Assembly: GCA_937872515.1 (NCBI GenBank)
Contig: CALMSX010000029.1
Span: 1-45,817 of the forward strand
Direction of reading: 5' to 3'
Source: an uncultured Bacteroidota bacterium
GTDB lineage: Bacteria > Bacteroidota > Bacteroidia > Chitinophagales > Saprospiraceae
Length of the DNA: 45,817 nucleotides
The translations under genes were made by a program, and so were the position numbers. Of the stretch, positions 1 through 8,930 are shown piece after piece (position 1 is the stretch's first letter; each line of letters begins with the position of its first letter). Under the pieces are notes generated by a model. That model had not been told where the DNA came from. It did not search any database and was given only the letters and a program-made list of their open reading frames with translations.

Positions 1-226
1 TTTTTCTGGAACGTGGAATTCCTTCGGAATTTTTATTGATCATCTCACTGATCATTGTTCTTACATTCTACGAAACCTCGTTGGAGTCTACTTCTTTTTT
101 ATCATTTTTAGGAACATGGTATCCCTTCGGGATATAGATTGGGTAGACACCTCTTAGAGCCAGCAAAATCATTTTTTTTCACCTATACAATTCAAAATTC
201 TTTACCATAGAATCCGAAGGATTCTA
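1..226. repeat. Three CCTTCGG-core hairpin repeats in intergenic DNA
   Basis: Three short perfect inverted repeats share a CCTTCGG or CCGAAGG core. AATTCCTTCGGAATT lies at 17-31, TATCCCTTCGGGATA at 120-134 and TAGAATCCGAAGGATTCTA at 208-226. The first two are each preceded by a shared GGAACRTGG word, so they are diverged copies of one element. The third points the other way. Similar dispersed elements are common between genes in Bacteroidota genomes and often give spurious short ORFs; I see no real gene here. Function is unknown. Confidence 0.6.
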
Positions 227-288
227 ACGTTTCAAAACCTCAAAATGCCCTTTATGAAGATAGAAAACATAAAAAGGAAATTTATTAA

Positions 289-322
289 ATAAAGAAGACG
301 TATTTGCATCCGTCTTCTTTAT
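289..322. terminator. Intrinsic terminator after the Asp-box gene
   Basis: A perfect 12-base inverted repeat, ATAAAGAAGACG (289-300) and CGTCTTCTTTAT (311-322), encloses a 10-base loop. It sits 25 bases beyond the stop of the minus-strand gene at 348-1385. A T-rich stretch follows it on the minus strand, so it probably ends that transcript. It could also stop readthrough from the other side. Confidence 0.75.
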
Positions 323-347
323 CTTAACATTTACTTGATAAACTTAT

Positions 348-1385
348 TTAACAACCACTCCACATCTTTGCGGCATAGATTACGGATCCCTGTTGTACCA
401 ACTTCCATATCATAAGGTCTTCTGTACCTGGCTTGGCAAATACATTCTCCCAGTTATAGCCATGGTCATTAGAAATGCCAATGCCCTGGCTGTTGCTGGA
501 AATCAGGGTATTGCCGTTTTGTATTACCTGATACAATCTATCTACCTGCAACACTCCTTTGTTGATAGGTTTCCACGTTTTCCCCTGGTCTGATGACATA
601 AAGGCTGTTTCGGTTATCGGTTCTGATTCATCTTTATTGACCGTATCTGTATTGGGTTTGATGACATAGATTTTATCAGCGGTAGCATAGAGTGCGTAAT
701 TGCCAATCTTGTCTTTGAGTGTGTTGGTCCAGCTTTCTCCATAATTGTTGGATACCCATATACCGGTGGGGGTTGAGGCTACTACTGTGCCGACTCGGTG
801 AGTCATGTTGGATGCCCACTTGTCTGATAAAACATTCATCCAAGGACCATCTTTGCCCGTTTTTTTGAAAATTCCCCCCTCAGTACCAATCAGGGTGCTG
901 CCATTTTCGAGCTCAATGATGTTGTAAATTCTGTTATCCGGCAGGTCCGTATGAACAGCTTGCCAGGTGCCGGATGCTGACTTTTGAAAAAGGCCCATTT
1001 CATTGATTGAAACATAAGGTCCGTCCTTGCCTTCAAATATCCCTAAAAAGAAATTAGGCTGGTACGAACTATCTCCAGCCATAATGCCACTTATCATAGA
1101 TCCACCAATGTTTTCTTTTTGCCAGCCACCCTGTGATGAAAGACTATAAAGATGGTTCAAGCCCACGGCAACATAGGTTTCCTTGTCTGTTGCCAGGATG
1201 TGTCTGATGTCCTTAACGGAGGGCAGTCCTTTGCTGAGATCGATCCAGGTTTTACCTCCATCCGGTGAAGTCATAATGACGTTTGTGACAGCCGGCTCAC
1301 CAGCCTTGCAGGATATTTTAGGACTTGAATCCGCTCCCATAAAATGAATAAAAACAGCTACAAGCGAAACAAAAAATACATTCAT
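348..1385 (-). CDS. Exported Asp-box (BNR) beta-propeller-like protein
   Basis: A 345-residue protein with an N-terminal hydrophobic segment (about residues 3-16) that fits a signal peptide. Four Asp-box motifs (S-x-D/N-x-G-x-T/S-W type) lie at about residues 40-47, 212-219, 264-271 and 305-312, as in sialidase, Vps10 and Ycf48-like propellers. These motifs mark blade turns and are structural, so they do not show an enzyme activity. No sialidase catalytic arginine set is evident. The gene has its own promoter (1420-1449) and lies downstream of a membrane-bound winged-helix regulator that probably controls it. Location is likely periplasm or cell surface. The exact role is unknown. Confidence 0.75.
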   Translation of the reverse strand: MNVFFVSLVAVFIHFMGADSSPKISCKAGEPAVTNVIMTSPDGGKTWIDLSKGLPSVKDIRHILATDKETYVAVGLNHLYSLSSQGGWQKENIGGSMISGIMAGDSSYQPNFFLGIFEGKDGPYVSINEMGLFQKSASGTWQAVHTDLPDNRIYNIIELENGSTLIGTEGGIFKKTGKDGPWMNVLSDKWASNMTHRVGTVVASTPTGIWVSNNYGESWTNTLKDKIGNYALYATADKIYVIKPNTDTVNKDESEPITETAFMSSDQGKTWKPINKGVLQVDRLYQVIQNGNTLISSNSQGIGISNDHGYNWENVFAKPGTEDLMIWKLVQQGSVIYAAKMWSGC

Positions 1386-1419
1386 GTGTGATTTTATTTT
1401 TTTGTGTTAAACAATGAAC

Positions 1420-1449
1420 CAAAAGTATCCTAAAAAGGATTTGAACCAA
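1420..1449 (-). promoter_or_regulatory. Bacteroidota-type promoter of the Asp-box gene
   Basis: On the minus strand TTG (1449-1447) and TACTTTTG (1427-1420) are 19 bases apart. This fits the Bacteroidota sigma-ABfr consensus TTG-N(17-23)-TAnnTTTG. The start codon is about 35 bases downstream. An inverted repeat, CCTAAAAAG at 1429-1437 with CTTTTTAGG at 1450-1458, spans the spacer and could be an operator or a hairpin ending the regulator transcript. Confidence 0.65.
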
Positions 1450-1459
1450 CTTTTTAGGT

Positions 1460-1487
1460 GTAAAAGCATGTAAAAGCTTTGTAAAAT
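1460..1487 (+). promoter_or_regulatory. Candidate operator: GTAAAAG direct repeats, site 1
   Basis: Three direct repeats GTAAAAG, GTAAAAG and GTAAAAT have AAAA cores starting at 1462, 1472 and 1483, a spacing of 10 and 11 bases. They lie just upstream of the -33 element of the Asp-box gene promoter. Helical-turn spacing of direct repeats is typical for OmpR/ToxR-type winged-helix regulators, and one is encoded next door at 1507-2427. The same word recurs before that regulator. Confidence 0.5.
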
Positions 1488-1506
1488 AATATGATCTACC
1501 TGTTAA

Positions 1507-2427
1507 TCAATCGTTTATACTATCATTTTGTCCTAAAATTTCCAGGCGGTAACCTATGCCGTGGACAGCTACGATTTGTACCGTAGCATCTTCTTTGAGC
1601 ATTTTGCGAAGACGAGATACAAACATATCAACACTCCTGCCAACCAAAACTCCTTCATCGGCCCATACCTTCTCAATGATGATACTTCTCTCGAGGATTT
1701 GATTGGCATGGGTCACAAAAAGGTGCAACAACTTGGCCTCCCTGTAAGTAAGGCTATGCACCGTATCTCCGTAAAGGAGTTTTTGCCCGGTAAAATCCAG
1801 CTTAAAAGCACCAAACTGCAGCAGGGGTTCTCGGTCAGCAGCTACCATCTCTACCGGAATGGCATTGGGTATTGTCCTTTTATTGGTTTGCCGCTTTTGA
1901 AATCGGGTCCATAAAAAATAAGCAAAAGGTGTAAGCAAGGCCCATAAATACTGGTATGGCGATGATAAAGAGGCCTGCCCCTTCTGAAAACTGACCTCAA
2001 TATATTGACAATTGTTGTTGGTTTCTCTTTCCTGGCAAGGAACTTCCTTGTTGACCAGATAGTCGTTGAGGTTGTAGCCTGCTTGTATTTTATTGTCATC
2101 ACACCGGATCACAGCCACATCATAGTTGCGTTGGATGCCGTGCATCGTAAAGGAAGCGTGTAAGATTTCAGGCAAATCTTTGTAGGCAAAATGTTGGTTC
2201 AACTTTAGCCTCCAGACCCCATTCTTTATTTCTTCCACGGGAGGAATTGCCGTGGTGGTATCCCCTTTTGCCTTGAGCAAGAGGTGCCCGGTTCTACGCA
2301 GGGCCAGGTTGATTTTGTCTTTTTTTGGCTCTGCAACTGTGTTTTGGAGTGAACCCACGTATTGCATAGAAAAGAGGGCCGCTGCCAGCAGTCCTACGTA
2401 AATGAGAAGTGTTTTGATGATTTCCAA
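1507..2427 (-). CDS. Membrane-tethered winged-helix regulator (ToxR-like)
   Basis: A 306-residue one-component regulator in reversed order. An N-terminal membrane segment (about 5-22) is followed by a periplasmic sensor region with four cysteines (about 25-155), a second membrane segment (about 160-176) and a C-terminal cytoplasmic OmpR/PhoB-type winged helix (about 205-300). The latter shows LTYREAKLLHLF, the RSVDMFVSRLRKML recognition region and the GIGYRLE wing. There is no receiver domain, so it is not a response regulator. The start is a TTG. GTAAAAG repeats lie before its own gene and before the next gene, pointing to autoregulation and control of the Asp-box gene. The signal sensed is unknown. 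Confidence 0.8.
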   Translation of the reverse strand: MEIIKTLLIYVGLLAAALFSMQYVGSLQNTVAEPKKDKINLALRRTGHLLLKAKGDTTTAIPPVEEIKNGVWRLKLNQHFAYKDLPEILHASFTMHGIQRNYDVAVIRCDDNKIQAGYNLNDYLVNKEVPCQERETNNNCQYIEVSFQKGQASLSSPYQYLWALLTPFAYFLWTRFQKRQTNKRTIPNAIPVEMVAADREPLLQFGAFKLDFTGQKLLYGDTVHSLTYREAKLLHLFVTHANQILERSIIIEKVWADEGVLVGRSVDMFVSRLRKMLKEDATVQIVAVHGIGYRLEILGQNDSIND

Positions 2428-2542
2428 TGAATAATGATCTGATCTTTGTTATAAAACCCCCTTTTACATTCCTTTTCTCTGCAAATGACTTGTAGCAGCC
2501 GGGCTCTCTTAAAAGGGGTCTTACCTAAACTTAAATCTACTA

Positions 2543-2589
2543 TGAAAAGCTGAAAAGTTAGGTGAAAACTTTGTAAAAGAATGTAAAAG
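2543..2589 (+). promoter_or_regulatory. Candidate operator: (G)TRAAAAG direct repeats, site 2
   Basis: Five direct copies of a TGAAAAG/GTAAAAG word have AAAA cores starting at 2545, 2553, 2565, 2575 and 2585. The last two are exact GTAAAAG copies 10 bases apart, as in site 1. The cluster lies about 115 bases upstream of the TTG start of the winged-helix regulator, which reads on the minus strand. That position suits autoregulation. It is also just beyond the stop of the lipoprotein gene at 2639. Confidence 0.45.
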
Positions 2590-2638
2590 CGGATTCAAAC
2601 AACTGGTTTTCAATGGCAATTGAACAGTAAATACGGGG

Positions 2639-3142
2639 CTATTGTTTTTGCTGATCATACTTCAAACCATTGATATAGATCTCCCCTCCCAGTTCTTTTA
2701 CATCGTAGTTGAGCCATCCTTTGGCTGTCTTTTTCCAGGTTTCCCGATGTTTTTGGGTGGTCAGAACCGTATCGGTATTAATGCCATCCGGTCGGAACAT
2801 CATCCGTTCCCACTTTTGTGAGGTAAATGCGATGGCACTGTCGCCCATCAATTGAAGGCTGTCTACCCAAAACCGGTTGCTAAGGGTAGTATCAATGATG
2901 GCCCAGTCTCTTAGCACATAGGCCTTTTGCTTTTCACGGGTAATAAGCTCTCCCTGGTCATCATAAATAACAAAGTCATCCGGAATCTGATCCATGTACA
3001 GTTCAATGTCTTTGCTATTGACAGCTTCAACACATTTGTTGAGCTGTTCTTGAATTTCGGCTTTTACCTGATCGGCATTTTGTTGTTGACTACAAGCAAA
3101 AAGGAAAAGGAACAAAAGAAATGGAATTTTCAAAGCTTTCAT
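2639..3142 (-). CDS. NTF2-like (SnoaL/DUF4440-type) lipoprotein
   Basis: A 167-residue protein with a short lipoprotein signal peptide ending in the lipobox LFAC (Cys at about 17). The mature part resembles small alpha+beta-barrel NTF2-like proteins: an N-terminal helix with VEAVNSKDIELYMDQIPDDFVIYDDQGELI, then strands ending in KTAKGWLNYDVKEL. The family includes both enzymes and ligand-binding proteins, so no reaction can be assigned. It is probably anchored to the inner leaflet of the outer membrane. It precedes the regulator gene in the same direction, with a 211-base gap containing the GTAAAAG repeats. Confidence 0.65.
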   Translation of the reverse strand: MKALKIPFLLFLFLFACSQQQNADQVKAEIQEQLNKCVEAVNSKDIELYMDQIPDDFVIYDDQGELITREKQKAYVLRDWAIIDTTLSNRFWVDSLQLMGDSAIAFTSQKWERMMFRPDGINTDTVLTTQKHRETWKKTAKGWLNYDVKELGGEIYINGLKYDQQKQ

Positions 3143-3279
3143 AAAAATGGAATTTGTACTTTTTATAATAATTTAAATTAAATGTATTGAACTTACCATT
3201 GGGTTTTTAATCCATTTGTTGTCATACAAATTACAATTGTGGTGAAAAATTGAAATCAATCCATTGGATGGCCAGGTTG

Positions 3280-4605
3280 TCAGACATATTGATTAATAAT
3301 ATTTTCAAATAATTCTTGTTTGCCACTTAATGGTTCAATGGGACCCTGGCCTTTGGCAAGGTTGCATAAGTCTTCCATGTTGAGTTTCCCCGCTTCAAAT
3401 TCGGCGCCGGGCCCTTCATCAAATGATTCATATCTCTGAGTTCTCCTTTTTTTATAGTCTGAGTCCTGCAAAATGGCATCGGCAGCCAATAGTGCACGGG
3501 CAAAGGTATCCATACCTCCAATGTGAGCCAGAAACAGGTCTTCCTGATCGGTAGAGTTTCTTCTGATTTTTGCATCAAAATTGATACCCCCTCCCTGAAA
3601 ACCTCCGGCTTCTAAAATGACAAGCATGGCTTCTGTCAATTCCAATACATTGTTAGGAAACTGATCGGTATCCCAGCCATTTTGATAATCACCTCTGTTG
3701 GCATCAATGCTCCCCAATGCCCCCGCGTCTGCCGCAACCTGCAGTTCGTGTTGAAAGGTATGTTGGGCAAGCGTGGCATGATTGACTTCAATGTTGAGTT
3801 TAAAATCGTCCATCAGGTCATAGGTTCTTAAAAAATTAAGACAGGTAGCCGCATCAAAATCATATTGGTGTTTAGACGGTTCCATAGGCTTGGGCTCCAA
3901 ATAAAACCAGCCCTTAAACCCATGGGCCCGGGCATAATCTCTGGCGTTTCTAAGAAACAGTGCCATGTGCTCATGCTCTCTTTTCATCTGGGTGTTGAGC
4001 AGGCTCATATAACCTTCTCTGCCTCCCCAAAACACATAGTTCTCCCCGCCGAGTTCGATGGTTGTGTCGAGTGCATTTTTCACCTGCCATGAGGCGTGGG
4101 CAACAACTTTAAAATCAGGGTTTGTGGCTGCACCATTCATATATCGGGGATGTGAAAACAAATTGGCAGTTCCCCAAAGGAGATGAATCCCACTTTCTGC
4201 CTGTTTCTCTTTTAGGTATTGGGTAATGAACTGTAACCGGCTTTCACTTTCCTCCATAGTCATGGCTTCCTCTACAAGGTCAAAGTCATGGAAACAATAA
4301 AACCCAATATCCATCTTTGTCATAAATTCAAAAGCGGCATCCGCCTTGGCCCGAGCTACTTCAAGCGCATCGCCTGCCCTGGTCCATGGCATGTCGCGCG
4401 TGGCAGCACCAAAAGGATCTGATCCCGTACCACAGAAGCTATGCCAGTAGGCAGCTGCAAACCGAAAATGTTCTGCCATGGTTTTACCTCCTACTACTTT
4501 TGACTTATCGTAATATTTAAAAGCCAGTGGGTTTTTAGAATCCCGACCTTCATAAACTACCTTTCCTATTCCTTTGAAATATTCTTCTCTGCCTTTTACA
4601 ATCAT
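3280..4605 (-). CDS. xylA: Xylose isomerase
   Basis: A 441-residue, full-length enzyme converting D-xylose to D-xylulose in the cytoplasm. Family signatures are clear: FYCFHDFDL with the catalytic histidine and aspartate, WGGREGY, the [11 protein letters not shown] loop with its metal-binding glutamate region, [38 protein letters not shown] and [11 protein letters not shown] near the C-terminus. Length matches class II xylose isomerases. The ATG overlaps the TGA of xylB by 4 bases (4602-4605), so translation is likely coupled, with the kinase made first. No xylose transporter or XylR-type regulator is in the window. Confidence 0.97.
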   Translation of the reverse strand: MIVKGREEYFKGIGKVVYEGRDSKNPLAFKYYDKSKVVGGKTMAEHFRFAAAYWHSFCGTGSDPFGAATRDMPWTRAGDALEVARAKADAAFEFMTKMDIGFYCFHDFDLVEEAMTMEESESRLQFITQYLKEKQAESGIHLLWGTANLFSHPRYMNGAATNPDFKVVAHASWQVKNALDTTIELGGENYVFWGGREGYMSLLNTQMKREHEHMALFLRNARDYARAHGFKGWFYLEPKPMEPSKHQYDFDAATCLNFLRTYDLMDDFKLNIEVNHATLAQHTFQHELQVAADAGALGSIDANRGDYQNGWDTDQFPNNVLELTEAMLVILEAGGFQGGGINFDAKIRRNSTDQEDLFLAHIGGMDTFARALLAADAILQDSDYKKRRTQRYESFDEGPGAEFEAGKLNMEDLCNLAKGQGPIEPLSGKQELFENIINQYV

Positions 4606-6089
4606 TGCTGGATAGATATTTGATTAGTTAATTCTTTTTTCCAATGAAGATAAGTTTCTTCCGCAAAAACATTGTTGCGCGGGTAAAAACTTCGAATCGA
4701 TTTTAGATCTTTATTTAATGTTGAAATTTCTGTTACAAGACCTGCACCCAAAGCAGCACCCTTGGCGGCTCCAATAGCACCTGTAGTTTCATATACCTGT
4801 ATTTCAATACCTGAAACATCCGATAAGGTTTGGGAAAAAACAGCGGATTGAAAAAGGTTGTCATTGCCGACCTTCAACTTTTGTGGTTTCACCCCTAACT
4901 CATCTAAAATTTCAATTCCATAGACAAAAGCAAAGGCAATGCCTTCAAGTCCGGCACGCAGTATTTGGGCTTTGTTGTGTCGATTAAAATCTAAGCCTTT
5001 GATTCCTGCATTTACCACCTTGTTGCCCAGCATTCTCTCTGCTCCATTGCCGAAGGGGAAAAAAATAATGCCGTCGGATTGAACCTGTGAGGCCAGAATT
5101 TCAAGGTCTTTATAATGTTGGTCATTAAAAAATTGGGTGCGCAACCAGTTGTATAAAATACCGGTACCATTGATACAAAGTAAGGTACCAAAAGAGGGTC
5201 TGCCTTTTTCATGATTTACATGGGCAAAGGTATTGACTCGATTAATGTCATCGTAGGTGGCCGTATTACTAACCGTGTATATAACCCCGGAAGTACCCCC
5301 TGTTCCCGCGGCTTCTCCATCAGATAATACACCCAAAGAAAAAGCATTGTTGGGTTGATCTCCTGCCCTGTAAGACAAGGGCGTCCCTGTTGGAATACCA
5401 GTCCGTTTTTCAAATGCTGCATTGGTGCTTGCCAGGATACCAAAACTGCCTCCTAACTTCGGAAAAACAGCTTCGTTTATGCCCAAGGCAGCTAAAACTT
5501 CGCGGGAAATTTCATGTTGCTTAAAGTCAAAAAACACGCCTTCTGACATGCCGGTGTAAGTACTGGTAACTTCCCCACTCATTCGAAAAGCAATATAGTC
5601 GCCAGGCAGCATGATTTTGTCAACCTTATTAAATATAGCCGCTTCGTGGTCCATTACCCACTTTAACTTAGACGCGGTAAAGTTTCCAGGCAGGTTGTAA
5701 AGTGACTTTTTTATAATAGTTTCATCGAGACTTGATTCAATGGACTTACCCGATTCTACAGCACGACTGTCGCACCAAATGATGGCTGGTCGCAGGGGTT
5801 TGCCCTCACTGTCAATGAGCACGAGTCCGTGCATCTGATAGGCAATGCCAATGGAATGTATCTGGTCAGCTTGTATGCCGGCCACTTGAATGGCTTTGTT
5901 GATTCCTTCTATGGAATGGTGCCACCACTCATCAGGATCTTGCTCGGCCCAGTGAATGACCGGACTTTGAATCGTCATCTCTGTTTCGGGCACACGCACC
6001 ACAGTAGCCTCCCTTTTTCCGGAAAGATCCACCAAGGCAATTTTAATGCTTGAACTCCCAATGTCTAATCCAAGGCTGTACATTTGCAT
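4602..6089 (-). CDS. xylB: Xylulokinase (FGGY family)
   Basis: Phosphorylates D-xylulose to xylulose 5-phosphate, feeding the pentose phosphate pathway. FGGY features are present: N-terminal [15 protein letters not shown] phosphate-binding loop, IWCDSRA, a [11 protein letters not shown] segment with the catalytic aspartate, [10 protein letters not shown], and the C-terminal GNDNLFQS and [14 protein letters not shown] segments. The open frame continues upstream to an ATG at 6158. I prefer the ATG at 6089 because AGGA lies 5 bases before it and it places the GLDIG motif next to the N-terminus, as in the family; this gives about 495 residues. It overlaps xylA by 4 bases. Specificity rests on the xylA partner. 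Confidence 0.93.
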   Translation of the reverse strand: MQMYSLGLDIGSSSIKIALVDLSGKREATVVRVPETEMTIQSPVIHWAEQDPDEWWHHSIEGINKAIQVAGIQADQIHSIGIAYQMHGLVLIDSEGKPLRPAIIWCDSRAVESGKSIESSLDETIIKKSLYNLPGNFTASKLKWVMDHEAAIFNKVDKIMLPGDYIAFRMSGEVTSTYTGMSEGVFFDFKQHEISREVLAALGINEAVFPKLGGSFGILASTNAAFEKRTGIPTGTPLSYRAGDQPNNAFSLGVLSDGEAAGTGGTSGVIYTVSNTATYDDINRVNTFAHVNHEKGRPSFGTLLCINGTGILYNWLRTQFFNDQHYKDLEILASQVQSDGIIFFPFGNGAERMLGNKVVNAGIKGLDFNRHNKAQILRAGLEGIAFAFVYGIEILDELGVKPQKLKVGNDNLFQSAVFSQTLSDVSGIEIQVYETTGAIGAAKGAALGAGLVTEISTLNKDLKSIRSFYPRNNVFAEETYLHWKKELTNQISIQQ

Positions 6090-6278
6090 TTTATTCCTAA
6101 AAATGACTTCAATATCAAAGATCACCAATTCTTTTGGAATGATGAAGTTCTTAGTCAATTTATCAAAGGCAAAAGAATTTTAGGATGGTCCTAAAATTGA
6201 ATACAGCAAGCGCTTCGAATTGCAAAATAGAAGGTATTACTTCTGCTGTACCGTACATTTCAATCAACTCAAAACCAT

Positions 6279-7052
6279 CTACTTTCTTGCTTCAATGGAA
6301 TTGGCAATGGCATCCCATAGCAGTATCCTGCTTTGAAGTGCTTCTGAGGCAACTGTTCGGACTTCTTCCCATTTAAGTGTGTCCTCACCACATAGCTCTT
6401 TCACCATTTCAAGGGAGAGGGGACCATGGTCATCTCCGTCCACCTCGATGTGCCTTTCAAGGTAATAAGATAGTTTTGGATAAAAATTGACTTTGCCCTC
6501 ACTGGCTTGTTTAATAATTGCCAGAAACATATCTGGAATTAAATCTTCTCTGCCAAAAGTAAAAGACGCCGCTATTTTATGGGTAGATCCGCTTGCAATG
6601 GTTGAGAATGTAAATCTCAAAAAATCCGCTGCAGCAGCATCCTCTACACATGCTACAATTTTTTGGTCAATATTATCAATTCCCTGCACTTGATCCAATA
6701 AATTGAGAATGGGTTTGGTATCAGCGCCTACTTCTTGCATGGCTGCCAGATACATTAAAAAATGGCTCTCCGCTTCACCCAATTCATTAACATCACTCTC
6801 TTCTCCCCAAACAATTTCGTTGATAAACCTGGCAATTTTGGCATTTTTAGCCGGCTTCCATGGAACATCAATACAGGTGAGTTCTCGTTGAAGGCTTTTT
6901 AGTAATGACATAAAATCCCACACTGCATAAACATGCAATTCCATAAACATTTTTATGTCTTCAATATCCGATAACAATTCATATAACCGGTGATTTTTTA
7001 AAACATCTCTCTGGTTCTGGATGCTTTCTTCTACAATGGTAATTTGATCCAC
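6279..7052 (-). CDS. DUF3050 family protein
   Basis: A 257-residue soluble, all-helical protein that matches the DUF3050 family, which belongs to the heme-oxygenase-like fold. Typical segments are HRLYELLSDIEDIKMFMELHVYAVWDFMSLLKSLQ near the N-terminus, ESHFLMYLAAMQEVGAD in the middle, and the YYLERHIEVDGDDHGPLSLEMVKEL region with conserved His and Asp residues (possible metal ligands) near 205-215. No signal peptide is seen. The start codon is GTG with no clear ribosome binding site. Biochemical role is unknown. It lies 189 bases upstream of xylB in the same direction, too far to assume one operon. Confidence 0.75.
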   Translation of the reverse strand: MDQITIVEESIQNQRDVLKNHRLYELLSDIEDIKMFMELHVYAVWDFMSLLKSLQRELTCIDVPWKPAKNAKIARFINEIVWGEESDVNELGEAESHFLMYLAAMQEVGADTKPILNLLDQVQGIDNIDQKIVACVEDAAAADFLRFTFSTIASGSTHKIAASFTFGREDLIPDMFLAIIKQASEGKVNFYPKLSYYLERHIEVDGDDHGPLSLEMVKELCGEDTLKWEEVRTVASEALQSRILLWDAIANSIEARK

Positions 7053-7076
7053 AATTTTGATTTATTAAACAAAACC

Positions 7077-7117
7077 TTATAACAAGCAAAACAAGATTTT
7101 GCTCATAAAATCCTCCT
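7077..7117 (-). other. Strong Shine-Dalgarno with 9-codon mini-ORF
   Basis: In the gap between the DinB-like gene and the DUF3050 gene, AGGAGG (minus strand, plus-strand CCTCCT at 7112-7117) precedes an ATG at 7106 by five bases. The frame reads MSKILFCLL and stops at 7077. GCAAAA/TTTTGC within it can form a small hairpin. Shine-Dalgarno sequences this strong are rare in Bacteroidota. It could be a leader peptide or chance. Confidence 0.2.
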
Positions 7118-7132
7118 AATAATTGTTTGATA

Positions 7133-7681
7133 TTATTTTGAATCCTTTTGGTTAGACAAACCTGTAATAATTCTATCTTTTTGTCTCAGGTGATGCCTCA
7201 TATGCATTTCAGCAAACTGGACCCACTCTGAAGCACTGAAAAACCCCAGCCCGGGATGCTGGCTCTTTCCGAGATTTTTTTTTGTGGCTAATACCTCCTT
7301 TACTTTAGATACTTTTTCAGCAAGACGATCCCAATACAAATCTATTTGATGAACATGATCCGGTTGTTCTACCTTCGATGCATTCGCTGGATCTCCTTTG
7401 ATGCGAATGTCGGGAAATGCATTTTGCGCAAACATTTCTTCTGCCTCTGCAGTCATGCTTTTATCAGTGTACATGTCGTTCTCGAGGCAACTTAATGCCT
7501 GGTCCAAAAAATAATTGCTTTCCTCAATGACATGCATAAAAAGCTGGCCAAGGCTCCATTCTCCAGGGGCCAATTTAAAATATAAATCATCTGATGAAAT
7601 TTCTTGTATCAGATTTTTCCATTCGCCAAGAGTGGGTTCAAATGCAACCAGGCCTCCTCTATTATTTTTGTTATTTTCCAA
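7133..7681 (-). CDS. DinB-like four-helix protein
   Basis: A 182-residue soluble protein of the DinB/YfiT-like superfamily. The first helix pair carries EWSLGQLFMHVIEESNYFLDQAL (about 40-63) and the C-terminal helix carries WVQFAEMHMRHHLRQKDRI (about 152-170). The histidine near residue 50 and the HxxHH cluster match the three-histidine metal site typical of the superfamily. Members include thiol-dependent transferases and damage-inducible proteins, so substrate cannot be given. It starts 11 bases after the stop of the SPFH lipoprotein gene upstream, so they may share a transcript. Confidence 0.7.
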   Translation of the reverse strand: MENNKNNRGGLVAFEPTLGEWKNLIQEISSDDLYFKLAPGEWSLGQLFMHVIEESNYFLDQALSCLENDMYTDKSMTAEAEEMFAQNAFPDIRIKGDPANASKVEQPDHVHQIDLYWDRLAEKVSKVKEVLATKKNLGKSQHPGLGFFSASEWVQFAEMHMRHHLRQKDRIITGLSNQKDSK

Positions 7682-7692
7682 AGTAGTAGAAA

Positions 7693-8421
7693 TTATTCTT
7701 CAGATGCACTTACCGTTGGTTGATAAGTTTTATTTTCCACCACCATCTTGGTAGCCCCTGCCCGCTGAATCATCACTTGTTTTCCCAATTCGGTAAGTCC
7801 CCTGCTCTCATAGATTTTCATCGCAGTAGACACATCAATGGCTTGTCTGGTTTGTTCATCCAAATCAAAGGTAAGGGTGATAAAGTTTAATCTGACTCCC
7901 AGTGGCTCCAATACCTTATTGCTAGCCTCCAACAAGTGATTTTCCATTTCTGACTGATCGAGTTCAACGATATCAGCATCTATAAAAACAGATTTGGCGA
8001 CATCCTTAATTCTTTTGTCAATCACCATGTTTTCTGCTCCTTCAAAAGATGTACCCAATGCCGCTTCATCATCCGGACTCACATTGGCCTTTCCCAAAAA
8101 CTTAGCTTGTTTGATGAATTCCAAAGGGGCGATAATGGAATAATCATAATCTATGTGCACATTGGCCCTTACCCTGTCTTTCAGGTTGCTGATAAACTTA
8201 CTTTCTCCCTGCATCGGAAAATTGGGTATCACTACTTTCATGTAACAGGGGTTGATTCCTGCCTTGGGTACAGCCTCACCGGCTTTTATGAGGCTCCACT
8301 TCATCCCACAATCAGAGGATACCAGAACCTGCTGGTTGGATTTTGCATAATTACACGAAGAAATGGTCCAAATCAAACCCAAGCCGACCATGCTCAACAA
8401 TAATAATTTTGTGTGTTTCAT
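7693..8421 (-). CDS. SPFH/Band 7-like lipoprotein
   Basis: A 242-residue protein with a lipoprotein signal peptide (Cys in WTISSC at about 23). The body resembles the SPFH (prohibitin/stomatin) fold: VHIDYDYSIIAPLEFIKQAKFL, a KRIKDVAKSVFIDADIVELDQSEMENHLLEASNKVLEPLGVRLNFITL stretch as in band 7 domains, and a C-terminal helix with EQTRQAIDVSTAMKIYESRGLTELGKQVMIQRAGA. SPFH proteins form membrane-associated assemblies. A periplasmic lipid-anchored form, without a transmembrane anchor, is less usual. It overlaps no neighbour but lies 11 bases from the DinB-like gene. Confidence 0.65.
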   Translation of the reverse strand: MKHTKLLLLSMVGLGLIWTISSCNYAKSNQQVLVSSDCGMKWSLIKAGEAVPKAGINPCYMKVVIPNFPMQGESKFISNLKDRVRANVHIDYDYSIIAPLEFIKQAKFLGKANVSPDDEAALGTSFEGAENMVIDKRIKDVAKSVFIDADIVELDQSEMENHLLEASNKVLEPLGVRLNFITLTFDLDEQTRQAIDVSTAMKIYESRGLTELGKQVMIQRAGATKMVVENKTYQPTVSASEE

Positions 8422-8465
8422 AATGATAACTTTGTAACTTATAATTCGTTTAAATCTATCTAAAT

Positions 8466-8930
8466 TTATTCTTTGGATAACTGTTCAATACATTTTTCCC
8501 TTATTTCCCAGAGTTGATCCGCAGAAATCGGCAAAGATTGTTTGGCCAACCATTTTTTCAGGAAATTCTTGTGCATAATAACCTTGTAATCACCAATTTG
8601 TTCAACATTTATCACCATTTCTGTTAGGATATCATTTGTAAAATGATTGATGTCAAAGCCTTCTTTTGTGGCGTCAATGCGTTGACCATCTACCCTCAGA
8701 TAACAGTGGGCTTCCGGAATGTATTTTAATCCATTTTCTGCAAGCACCTTGCCCACCTCAGGTGTATTTATTCCATTCATTTTAAAAAGTCCCAAAATGA
8801 GGTCTACTCCCTCAAGGTGATTTTCATCTGCAATTTGTTTAAGCAGGGCATGTTTGGTACTGCAACTTCCCTTGCCCTCATTCAAAACACCATCAATTCT
8901 GGTTCGATCCTTAATACGGCCATAGGGCAA
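8466..8930 (-). CDS. Transglutaminase-like cysteine protein; 5' end uncertain
   Basis: At least 154 residues, starting at a TTG. The motif NEGKGSCSTKHALLKQIADEN resembles the nucleophile region of transglutaminase-like proteins; a later HCYLRVDG and RIDAT supply candidate His and Asp, completing a Cys-His-Asp set. The same frame stays open upstream to about 9059 and codes for plausible protein (QELGIKNWSQLIDYIRQ leads straight into LPYGR). That extension has no ATG, GTG or TTG, only a CTG at 9023. So the true start is missing, non-standard, or hidden by a frameshift in the first bases. No signal peptide is seen. Substrate is unknown. Confidence 0.6.
   Translation of the reverse strand: MPYGRIKDRTRIDGVLNEGKGSCSTKHALLKQIADENHLEGVDLILGLFKMNGINTPEVGKVLAENGLKYIPEAHCYLRVDGQRIDATKEGFDINHFTNDILTEMVINVEQIGDYKVIMHKNFLKKWLAKQSLPISADQLWEIREKCIEQLSKE

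Noticed and set aside
348..1385. Active sialidase
   Set aside because: Only Asp-box turns are present, without the arginine triad and catalytic Tyr/Asp arrangement.
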